The position numbers and the translations under genes were made by a program. The notes below the pieces were generated by a model. That model worked only from the letters and a program-made list of their open reading frames with translations, was not told the DNA's origin and ran no database searches. 64,000 bases of DNA, from positions 112,700,654 to 112,764,653 of the forward strand of contig CM068367.1 of assembly GCA_034769895.1 (NCBI GenBank), given 5' to 3'. Source of the DNA: Magicicada septendecula (Eukaryota > Arthropoda > Insecta > Hemiptera > Cicadidae). Of this stretch, positions 1 through 9,726 are shown one piece after another (position 1 is the stretch's first letter; each line of letters opens with the position of its first letter).

Positions 1-1134
1 GTTGAACGGAATTATAAAATAACTCATTAATTATTTAAGTTACAGGTACACAAACACTGATAGTTTTTAGAGAGCTAAGTTAATAATTAATTACTTACAT
101 CAATACATCCCACAACTCCAAATATCTCCGAGATTTACATAATTAAAATAATTCAAAACACATTGGCATAGGTGTATGTACAAATTGACAAACACAACAG
201 TGGGGTTTTAAGGAGAGGAAACCCATTCCTGTACAATATACAACAGATAATATTATAAATGTATAGGACAAGATATGTTATAAAAGAATGAAAGTAACTA
301 GACTGTTAACTGAATAGAAGCTGTGAATAAAAGCATAGTAACATGTTATGCATAGCACCCATGTAACATAAAGAAGTATTAAAATTGTCTCATAATAATA
401 ACAAATATTACTCAAATAGTCAAACAATCATGTAAGATAAGAAAAGGCAATAACTAAAGAGTTATTAGTTATCATTAATAAAACCAAACTTGAGAAAATA
501 AGGTTAAAAGAATGTAAATTTGTATCAACCTAACATACACATTGTTGGTACAAATTTCACCTAAATTCACATCTATCAGTAGGAAAAGCCTACCTAAACC
601 AAAATGTTTTGTGTCTTAAACCAAGAAGAACTGATAAGCTTTCTACAGGTACCAATATAAGATACCCAAAATGGATTTTAAATAAGAATTTAAGTAAATA
701 AAGTGAACCAAAACCGACCAAAAGGGGATTCACTAAGTAAAACGTGAACAAAACCACTTTATAATACCAAATAGAAGTAAAAGGTTAATGTCTATACCAC
801 AAGTAAGCTGTAATGCCACTATTGTAATAGTATAAGAATATTATAAGAAAGGACATAATGTATTATAATCGTAATTAAGAACACCTGTCATGTGACACTA
901 GGTGTAAGTAATGTTAGTCAATGATATACACTAAGGGACAGACCAGTGTACAAAAAACACTAAACCAATTATAAAGAGACTACTATGATTAAACTATTGT
1001 AACTAAATAATAGTAGAAAGAGATAAAAGAATACCAAATAAGAATGGAAATAAGTGTACACCTCATAGTGCAAAATAGAGGTCAGAGAGAGATAACTATA
1101 TAAGAATACAGCAGTTCTATAAGGAGAAATTTAC
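1..1134. other. AT-rich DNA without recognisable gene
   Basis: A-rich on the plus strand, with no long ORF and no transposon similarity. If the minus-strand gene described at 1135-5919 is real, this is part of the intron after its fifth exon. Copy 2 holds the same at 33626-34759, where it joins 33003-33625 of the single-copy segment. Confidence 0.6.
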
Positions 1135-4100
1135 CTCCAAACTTATAAATTTTGCACAATCATCTGGCGATATAAGAGCTTCTACAACAATGGACTCTGT
1201 AACAAAGAAAGAATTTTAGCTAACAGAGAAAAATAATTATCATTGCCAGTATCAACAAAAGTGCAAATTACTAAATGAAATAATTGCAATTTTATGGGAA
1301 ATAATGTTATTAAACTAATTATGTACTTTATTAAGAACTTTTGTTTTCCAGCAGCTTCCAAAACTCTTTATATAAAAAATAATATAAACAAACTTATTTA
1401 GAGCTTCTAACAATACTTATCTTAAAATTATCATATGATTATACTTTCCAAAGGAAGCCCCTGATTTGAAAGCATTGACACATAATACTACTAATTAAAA
1501 ATGATTCCAACTACTATGTTACTAAATTTTCTCATTTAAAATGTAAATGGGACTGTTAATAACTTTATATTGTTGTCATTAACAAGACAAAACAATCATT
1601 AATGGCTATTTTATCACAAACTTCAAAATCTCCTATAAAGCTTGCTCAATGAAATAGGACATTCCTGATGCAGAAAATTAACTTTGCCATAACACAAATT
1701 AAATAGGCTAACACCCAAACAAAAAAATGCTTTGAAAACAAAACATTAATGAAATATGGTATGAATTAATTGTGCTACATTCAAAGCTGATTTTCTTAAT
1801 TGATTTAAAGTACCTATACAAGTCTAGTTTGTCAAGTAAAGATAATTTAGGTAAACCTAACACTACATATGAAACAAACATTAAATCAAATATGCTAATG
1901 TTACAAAATTCACAAACAGAAAAAAAAATTTTTAATTATCTATAGGCTAAATTGCTTTGATTATGTTACCTTCTCCACTTCATATGTTTTCCACATCAAT
2001 ATCATCTGATGTCGATACTACTGATGGTGCAATAATAGTCATTTTTTCCCAGTCAATTCTGGAAAGTTCAGGAGGAACCTGAAAGATCATTACAAAACTC
2101 ATGCATAATTTTTCACTAAGTTAATAATTATAATAATATTAAGCTAATAATTAAGAGAATAATTTATTTTCTTAACCTAGCACAATATTTGTAGGTTAGC
2201 ACTATGAATTTACAAAAAGTTAATGGATTTTGTGTAAATTTCTAAAAAAAATTAAATTTACAGCATAATCTAGTAGTTATTTTATAGTAATCTATTTTAA
2301 TTTAAATGAACTCAAGTCACTATTGCTTGGTTACATCCCTGCACTGAAGATTCCTGAAAAAGATTTCTAATATAATCACACAAACTCGAAAAACAAAAAC
2401 TGTTCAAATGATTAACATTGAATAATATAATCCTGATTATAACGGTATTATAACTAGCAAATACATTACGGATAATTCATCCATACTCCGTATCAATTAA
2501 ATCTACTATTAAGTATAACACACCCCATAAAATTTAGAATATTAAGATACTAATTTTTTAAAATTTCATGTGATATTAGTTGAGTATCATTTAGGAGGTT
2601 AAACAATATAAATACAATTCTACACATTAAGTTACAGATTATAAATACTGATAATAAGAAATTAAATAAAAATAACACTATAGGCCTACATCAATTATCG
2701 GGTTTAAGAACCTGCTGCTGTAAGCAGTGATAATTTTAGTTTAGTGAGCTTTAATCAGACTTGCATGCAATAATAAATTTTACATAAGATAAAAGAACGA
2801 TGCTTTCTTTAGTCACCAGCAAAACCTTTTCTGTCTGCAAGTTAATATTATAAAATTTAATCGAGATTAAAAAGCTTTTTAACTCAAAAATTAAAGAAGT
2901 CACAGTTCAAATTCTCTTTTCACTTTTTCTTTTACCTGACAAATGTTAGTCCTTAATTTTTAAAGCAGAGCTGTGTTAAAATAAAATTTTTATGTCAAAT
3001 AAATTACAATTTAATGGACTCGATGTTATGAAAGTAACTATGTGTACAAAATATTACAACAGTTTGCTTCCGTATTACAGTAGCCATAGGCCTATATTAT
3101 AAATTTTGTTATATTAGGTGTTAAAATTAACCTTAACTTATTAAGTCATATCTTATTTAATTAATTACGTTTCTCTGAAAAATCCTGAATTTGAAAGTAT
3201 ATTTAGAGTAATATAGTGGGACTGAAGAATAAAATATGTTAACTAGTTAAATACGAGCAGAGTACAAATTAAATATATTATGGTAAGGCCTACCATCTTG
3301 TGTTAGGTAGGACCTCATTTTACGAATAAAATGACTTACAAATTGGATACATTACACAAATATAGGTAGGCCTATTTCATTTTTACAATTGAAAACGTAC
3401 GCAGTCTAGCTAATATTTCTATAGGCTAATGGGTGTACTCAGTAGGAACTCAAGGCTTAGTACTTGTCTTCAGACATTTTATACTTCATATCAAAGCCAT
3501 AGATTAAATTACTGGCAAAAAATTTAGGCAGAATTTACGAACAAAATTTAGCATAAATTTCAGGCCTAATCTACCACTCAAACTTACTTGATCAGACACT
3601 TGTGTGTGTCTGAAACAATCTTGTGAAAATCGATCGCATTCCGGAAACAGAGCCCGTCTTACATCTGTAAGAAAATTAAAATTATGTAATGTTCATACAT
3701 GAATCACAATAAAAGTAATAAATGGAATTTTTTTAGAGTAGACAAAATAATTGTCAGACTTACAGGAGTATCTATAATAAAGCAAAAATATTTAATTATA
3801 TTGCGGTCAGTGCCCTCACATGGACTTTTTTTAAAAATCAGTTAATTAATCTTAGTTTTAAGTTAACTAGAGTTTAAGGGGTGATTTTATACACCAAATA
3901 TAAGGTAACATGAACAAATTAACACTGAACTTACTACGTTCCCAGTCAAATATGAAAGTAAAGTATGAAAATATATGTAGACATGCACTATTGGTGTAAG
4001 TTCTGGAGCTAAAGATAATTCAACTGTGATACAGAACTTAGTCTATTATACTTAACACCCAGGCCTATAAACTTTTGATCTTTTTCTAAAAGTAATTAAT

Positions 4101-5919
4101 TTTATTTCAGAGTTAGGTTAGGCTTACAGGCTAATCCGCAGTAAGTTTAGCTAAATCAGTTATATTATCATAGGCCAGACTTAATCTAAATAAAATTATT
4201 CTGTGTAAAGGTATCAGTAACTTGATATTTATACAGAATAAGCATTTAATACAGAATACATATTTCATTTAACTGGAGTCAGTTCCCTCACAGGGTCTTT
4301 TTCAAAAATGGGTTAATTAATTTTATATTTTTAGTTGATTAGAGTTAAGGGGTGCTTTTATACACTGAATATAAATAACAATTAAAACTATATGTACCTT
4401 TTTTTGCTGTACGTCTCCTAGGCCTACTTTCACAGTCATCTGAAAAGTAAAATATGACAATTGATGTAGACATGCAAGTATCTGGAGCTAGAGACAATTT
4501 ACTGTGATAAAGAACTTAGCCTATTATACTTAACACCCAAGCCTACATAACACAAACAAATTTTGATTTTTTCCAAAAAGTAATTCATTTTATTTCAGAG
4601 TTAGGTTAGGCTTACAGGCTATTCCGCTGTAAGTTAATCGGCTAATGCCCTGCTAGTTTGCTAGTTTTGTTAACATAATTAATCACTAACTAACTAAGTG
4701 TGTTTGATATTTATGTAGCATAAGGTGACGCGTATATGACAGGTTTTTTTAATGCAGTAAAGGAACAAATCTAATTTAAATAGTCTTAGTATCATTTTGG
4801 AATTCAATTTTTTAAAGCAAATGATAATACCTTATGCACCTTTGTAAAGGTTTTTACTTATTGGGGATAAGTGAACTGAATTAAAACATCAAACAAATGA
4901 TTTTTGTTTCACAATCAAAACAATACGCCTACTGTATTAAATTTATTATGGCAATTCTATTTACCCTAAAACACTACAATACAAAACTCCAGAATTTTTG
5001 TTTTTGTATAAATTGGCCCGCTAATAATGAAAAAATAAAATTGTATTAATTAAATTAGAATGCTAACTTGCTCAATTATTAAATTTTGGGCAGAACACAG
5101 TGCTATTAGGCATAGTTGGTTCTATAACAGATACGTGTTCGACAAAGTAATCTAGACATGAAACATAACCTAACGTATTTCTTTTATGAATTTTATGAAA
5201 AATGCTGAATTTGAAAGTATATTTAGAGTAATATAGCTGGACTGAAGAATTAAATAAAATTTGTAACTAGTTAAATACGAGCAGAGTTCAAATTAAATAT
5301 ATTATAGTAAGGCGTACCATCTTGTGTTAGGTAGGACCACATTTTACGAATAAAATGATTTACAAATTGGATACATTACACATATATAGGTAGGCTAGAG
5401 TAGACAAAATAATTGTCAGACTTACAGGAGTATCTATAATAAAGAAACTTTATTTAATTAAATTGCTTCAGTGCCTTACAGGGACTTTTTTTAAAAATTA
5501 GTTAATTACCCCTTGGGTAATTATGAAGATTCTCATCAATGCTGATATTGCGCTGATATATTTTTATTATATTCTTCTATGTTATATAAACACGAGAAAA
5601 ATAATTTTAAACGGCGGTCGAACCTATTTACGGAGACAAAAAATTAAATTTTTACTCCCATAAGAACGCATGGCGTTAGCCTAGGTATATTGTATTAATT
5701 AAATTAGAATGCTAATTTGCTCCATTATTAAATTTTGGACAGAACACAGTGATATTATGTATAGTTGGGTCTATAACAACCGGTAGGCCTAGTGTACAAC
5801 CCAAAGTAATCGAGACATTCATACATAACCTAACAGCTAATTTCCTACAAACAACGGACAACATACACTAAATAAATGATCATCTTACCTTTCATTATTA
5901 TTCCTAGCGCCTCCAACAT
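1135..5919 (-). CDS. Candidate small multi-exon gene, unknown product, in-frame TGA
   Basis: Five exon candidates on the minus strand: 5919-5889 (ATG, 31 nt), 4439-4398 (42 nt), 3664-3588 (77 nt), 2078-1970 (109 nt) and 1196-1135 (62 nt). Each intron begins GT (gtaaga, gtacat, gtaagt, gtaaca) and each acceptor ends in a pyrimidine-rich stretch plus AG. Phases agree at every join, and the first four exons read as one frame of 82 codons ending DIDVENI then TGA (1982-1980). Beyond the TGA the frame stays open for three codons and into the fifth exon (SIVVEALISPDD...). The ATG has A at -3, and the first in-frame stop upstream is at 6003-6001, so an earlier 5' exon is possible. The product is basic in the middle (RPRRR) and acidic at the end; I do not recognise it. 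The TGA may be the true stop, with exon 5 in the 3' UTR, or a disabling mutation. Both copies have it. Confidence 0.5.
3790..4635. repeat. Diverged direct duplication within an intron region, flanking exon 2
   Basis: Units 3790-4146 and 4262-4635 align along their length. Landmarks in both are the cagtgccctcaca / cagttccctcaca start, the aaggggtg block, the atgtagacatgca block, tatacttaacaccca, and the shared end agttaggttaggcttacagg. The second unit contains candidate exon 2 (4398-4439). In the first unit the matching stretch near 3930-3955 has lost the acceptor (ctg replaced by atatg) and is shortened, so it looks like a dead exon copy. Confidence 0.75.
5040..5834. repeat. Pair of ~140-bp direct repeats
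   Basis: 5040-5174 and 5689-5834 share a start (ttgtattaattaaattagaa), a middle (cagaacacagtg) and an end (cataacctaac), with scattered substitutions and a short insertion holding taggcctag in the second. They lie in the first candidate intron. Confidence 0.75.
5205..5510. repeat. Partial duplicate of 3185-3850 with an internal deletion
   Basis: 5205-5395 matches 3185-3371 at high identity, and 5397-5510 matches 3735-3850. The middle 363 bp (3372-3734), which holds candidate exon 3, is missing from this copy. The arrangement implies a segmental duplication followed by, or made with, loss of the exon-bearing part. Confidence 0.8.
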
Positions 5920-6398
5920 ATTTTTACTTCGACTTGCAATCACAAACACTTCATACGAATTACAAAATTCTGTCCCACACACGTTAGAAAACTCAACGAA
6001 TTATCCCACGAGACGACTAAACAGAATAAATTATGGCAGGTCCAATATTTCGTTATACCAACTAAACAGAATAAAAACACACTTTCCTCTGTAGTGTCTG
6101 TCTTTTTTACACATGTTACAAATTTTATAGAATAATTATTACGAATGCCAATATGGCCGACTAACTACCCATATTTCATTATATACATTTGTATATATCG
6201 AACAGGTTGTCTGGCTTCAGCGTACAGCAAAAATACGATGTATAAAAATTTGTATAAGTTTTTCGTACGCTGACACACCATAACTTGGGCAAAATAACTT
6301 CTTCACCTAAAGATGTACTTATACAAGTTCCTCAAATTTGTTTTAGATACCCTGGGTAAAAATTGGCGTGTGATGAAGAAATTATGCGGCGCTAAGTC

Positions 6399-6418
6399 TA
6401 TATATATATATATATATA
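6399..6418. repeat. (TA)n microsatellite, 20 bp
   Basis: Uninterrupted TA run. Copy 2 has 16 bp at 40024-40039, which accounts for the first 4-bp step in the offset between copies. Confidence 0.95.
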
Positions 6419-6672
6419 CACAGCTAAAGAAATCAGACATGAAATGGGTGTCTGGGTGCACAGTGTCAAAAGATCTCAATATGCATGCATAGCTTTTATG
6501 CATTTTTTCGGAGCAATCATTTTGTGTTCAAAACAGCTGCATGGCTGGTTTGTCATGGTTGGTCACCTCACACCCTACTTCATGCACTGCCTTCCCAGCT
6601 CCCTGCTCTGATCTGTGCAAACCTTTTAATGACTTACTCTTTCATCTGTATCTATACAACTGTAAGTATCAA

Positions 6673-9195
6673 AACTAAATATCACTATTACATTAATGAC
6701 TCGGATCACTAGGTTTTTTTATAAGTAAACGCATAAAGTTTTACCTTACAGGCTGAACCGGTTTTGTCCTTTAAAAGGCTTCTTCAGAGGCTGCCGCTGG
6801 TAGCACTGTCCATCTTGTTGTGGGTGACAGAATCGGATTTCGAAAGATCGATGCTGTGTGTGTGGGGTGAGATATGTTCGAATAATGCATGCGATTTGAA
6901 TTGTGTCTGTTTGTTTAGGATGTCGTTTTTATTTATTTTTGTGTGTTTGTATATTTCCAATTGTTCTAGAGTGTCTAGTTTTCGACCTTTTGTGTTTACG
7001 TGTAAAATGTTCATGTTATTGTCGATGTTTTTATATGTGTGGTTTGCTTCAATGTGGTGGTTTGCAAAGGTGGATTCTGTAGTGGAGTGGAGTGCCTTTG
7101 TGGGTTCAATGTATCTCTGTTTAAAGCTACGTCCTGTCTGGCCTATGTAGAATTTATTGCAATTTGAGCAATTTAGCTTGTAAACACCGGGTAGATCGAA
7201 TTTGTTTTGTGCTTTGTGCGTGTTCTGTTTTGTTAGTAGTTTTGTAAGCGATTCTGTATCCTGCTTTTTTGAATTTGTGGGCAATTTTTTCAGTTTGTTT
7301 GTTGATGTATGTTAGTGTTATGAATTTGTTGTTTTCTGTCTTTGTCTGTTGTTTGTTTTGTGTTTTGTGTAGGAGTTTACTGACTATTGTTCTGTCATAT
7401 CCGTTAGATTCTGCTAGATATTTTATCGTGTTTAGTTCGTCTTTGTAGTCTTTTTCATCTAAGGGAATGTTGTTAAGTTTATGTATCATGGTTCTGAAGG
7501 CAGCTAGTTTGTGTTGTATTGGGTGATTGGAGGTGTTGTGTATTAGTGTGTCAGTTGTAGTTGGTTTTCTGTATATACTGAATTTGTGCCTGTGTTCTAG
7601 TTTTGTGATGGAGAGGTCTAAGAAGTTTATGGTATTGTTGTGTTCGTATTCGGCAGTAAAGGTTATGTTTTTATGTATTTTGTTTATGTGCGTTAGTAAC
7701 TGTTCACATTGTCTTTTGTTTCCCCTGTATAGTATTAGAATGTCATCAACGTATCTGTGCCAATATAGTATTTTATGTGAGTGTCTGTTATTGTTTGTGA
7801 GTATTTTTGTTTTTTCTAAGTGTTGGAGGAAGACTTCTGCTAGAATGCTGGATATGGGGGAGCCCATGGGTAAGCCATCGTTCTGTGTGTAGTATTTATT
7901 GTTATAAGTAAAGTAGTTTTGTTTTGTGATAATGTTCAGAGTTTCTGTTATTTCGTTGATAAGTTCGTCTGGTGTGTTGTTCTGTTTGAGTTTGTTTTGT
8001 AGGATGGTGATTGTTTCAGAGATGGGGATGTTTGTGTACAGGTTTTTAATGTCAAAGGAGGCTAATGTGGCATTATGGGGGATGTGTATGTCTTTTATTT
8101 TTGTTACTAGGTCTGTGTTGTTTTTTACTGCAATGTTGTTGTCTAGTTGTGTGTGTTGTCTGATAATTTTGTCTAGATATTTTGCGAGTTTGTGTGCAGG
8201 GGCATTACGGTAGTTGATAATGGGGCGGATCGGAATGTCTTCTTTATGGATTTTGGGAAGCGCTTGGAGGGTAGGGGCTGATGGTCGGATTTGTTTCATG
8301 TTGGGCTTTTATTTATGTGTCATTATGTGTTTGGCTTTGTTGACTAGTTGTTTTACTGTGTTTTGGTATCTGTCGGTGGGGTCGTGTTTTAGTTCTGTGA
8401 TGTTCTGTTCCATGAAGTTTTGTACTTTTTTGTGTAGGTTGTCTGTGGGGATGATTACGGTCGTGTTGCCTTTGTCTGCTTTTACAGATGTGATGTTGTG
8501 TTTGTGTGCCTTTTCCCTCAGTTTGATGGCTGTGTGTATTTCTGAGTTGTGGTTGTTGTTGTTTGGTGTCTTATGTGCTCCTATTATATTGTTTATATTA
8601 TGTCTTAGTGTATCTTGATGTTCTGGTGCTGTGTTTTGTATATTTGTTTCAGTGTCAACTATGAGCTTTGTTAGTGTTTGGTTGTTATGTTTGTAATGTA
8701 TGTTATGTTTTAGGCCTTTATCAAGGAGTGTTTGTTCGTTTTTAGTGAGTGTGACGTTCGTGAGGTTTACTGTACGTGGGTAGAATTTGTGTGAGGGAAT
8801 TATATTTGTGTTGATTGGTGTCAGGTTTTTTATTTTTCTGTCGTGTTTTGTCTGTATGTTATGTATTTGTTTTTTTGTCCATTCATTTGTGTGATGTATT
8901 AGTTTAGTCATGTAATTGTGTCCGTATATGTTGGCGATCTGTAGGTGTAGCGTTAGTGCTTTGCGGTTGAGAACGTCTTTTTTCTTATATAGCTGTTTTA
9001 TGGATATGTATGTCCTTTGTGCGATGTTTTGTGTTATTTGAGCGGCCTGGTTGTTGTGTTTAATTTTGATTTGGGCGTATTTTGGTGTTATTGATTTGTT
9101 TAGGCATGTTTTGTTGAATGTTATGTGAGCAACGATCTTTCTAACCTTCAAAATTGTGAATTTGTACGTTTGGACTGTAGCTCAAAATCCAAGAA
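6673..9195 (-). mobile_element. Penelope-like element with 12-bp target-site duplication
   Basis: The 12-mer tgtaagtatcaa occurs at 6661-6672 and again at 9196-9207, exactly flanking the coding block, as expected for a PLE insertion (variable-length target-site duplications). The 5' end lies only 44 bp before the first ATG on the minus strand, so the element lacks a full 5' terminal repeat and is probably 5'-truncated. At its 3' end, past the endonuclease, the minus strand reads CTGAAGA, a short hairpin (CCTTT/AAAGG), then AAAAC. That is the layout of the degenerate hammerhead-like terminal region seen in this superfamily. Confidence 0.85.
6784..9151 (-). pseudogene. Penelope-like reverse transcriptase with GIY-YIG endonuclease, broken
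   Basis: Three minus-strand pieces make one protein. 9151-8309 encodes the 280-residue N-terminal region. 8299-7154 is the reverse transcriptase, with LPKIHK, FDIKNLYTNIP (first catalytic Asp), GLPMGSPIS and the catalytic YVDD. 7284-6784 carries the GIY-YIG endonuclease, seen as GVYKLNCSNCNKFYIGQTGR. The first two pieces share a frame and are separated only by one TAA (8311-8309) three codons before the next ATG. The RT and endonuclease pieces are in different frames with a 130-bp overlap in which both are open, so a one-base indel lies near 7200-7260. The PLE protein primes reverse transcription at nicked DNA in the nucleus; this copy cannot make it whole. Confidence 0.9.
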
Positions 9196-9207
9196 TGTAA
9201 GTATCAA

Positions 9208-9726
9208 TTAGAACAAAATTTGTTAAAAGACTTAAGTGGTAATACTCATGGCCTTATAATATATGACACTATGTGTGAAGTTATTACATGTTACCTAATC
9301 TTTAAAACCAAACTTTTAATAGGATGTAATCATTATCTGAAGAGTTTCTTCAGATGATTATCACCACTGAAATTCGAAATCACTGGAATTTCTGAAGATG
9401 GCAGTTGTTATGCAGTGTAACAGAAGACTTAAATATAATTATTGACCACAGCTCAGCTATAAAACCATGGAGTTTTAATAATTAAAATATCAGGCAACTC
9501 TTGATGTAAACATTGCAGGTATGTGCTGATTCTGTAGAGCAAATTCTGCAAGAACTGGATTGTAAAAATTGTGCCAAGGTGTCAGCAGTACCATTTTGAC
9601 AAATGTATAGGCTATATGTACTCAGCTTCCTACAGTATCATGTAAGAATACAAAGTAATTAAATAGTTATGACTAGATTGGAACTATACTGAATTGTACC
9701 AATAAGGAGAATACAATGGATATAGG
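9208..9726. other. Spacer between PLE and hAT, no gene seen
   Basis: AT-rich. It contains a short inverted repeat near 9336-9355 (tctgaaga ... tcttcaga) and a second cttcagaa-type motif near 9400. Nothing codes convincingly. The last 8 bases (9719-9726, gatatagg) are the left target-site duplication of the hAT element. Confidence 0.6.

Noticed and set aside
1980-1982. Selenocysteine reading of the in-frame TGA
   Set aside because: No SECIS-like element was recognised, and a normal stop or nonsense mutation is simpler.
5876-6094. 72-codon plus-strand ORF
   Set aside because: It is the antisense of the candidate first exon and its upstream open region, with no domain of its own.
6764-8618. 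Plus-strand ORFs of 95-134 codons across the Penelope element
   Set aside because: They are shadows opposite the reverse-transcriptase frame, rich in Cys, Leu and Val from reversed AT-rich codons.
9336-9410. Repeated tctgaaga / tcttcaga words resembling a hammerhead or PLE end
   Set aside because: The GAAAC partner and downstream PLE blocks are absent, and the words lie outside the 12-bp target-site duplication.
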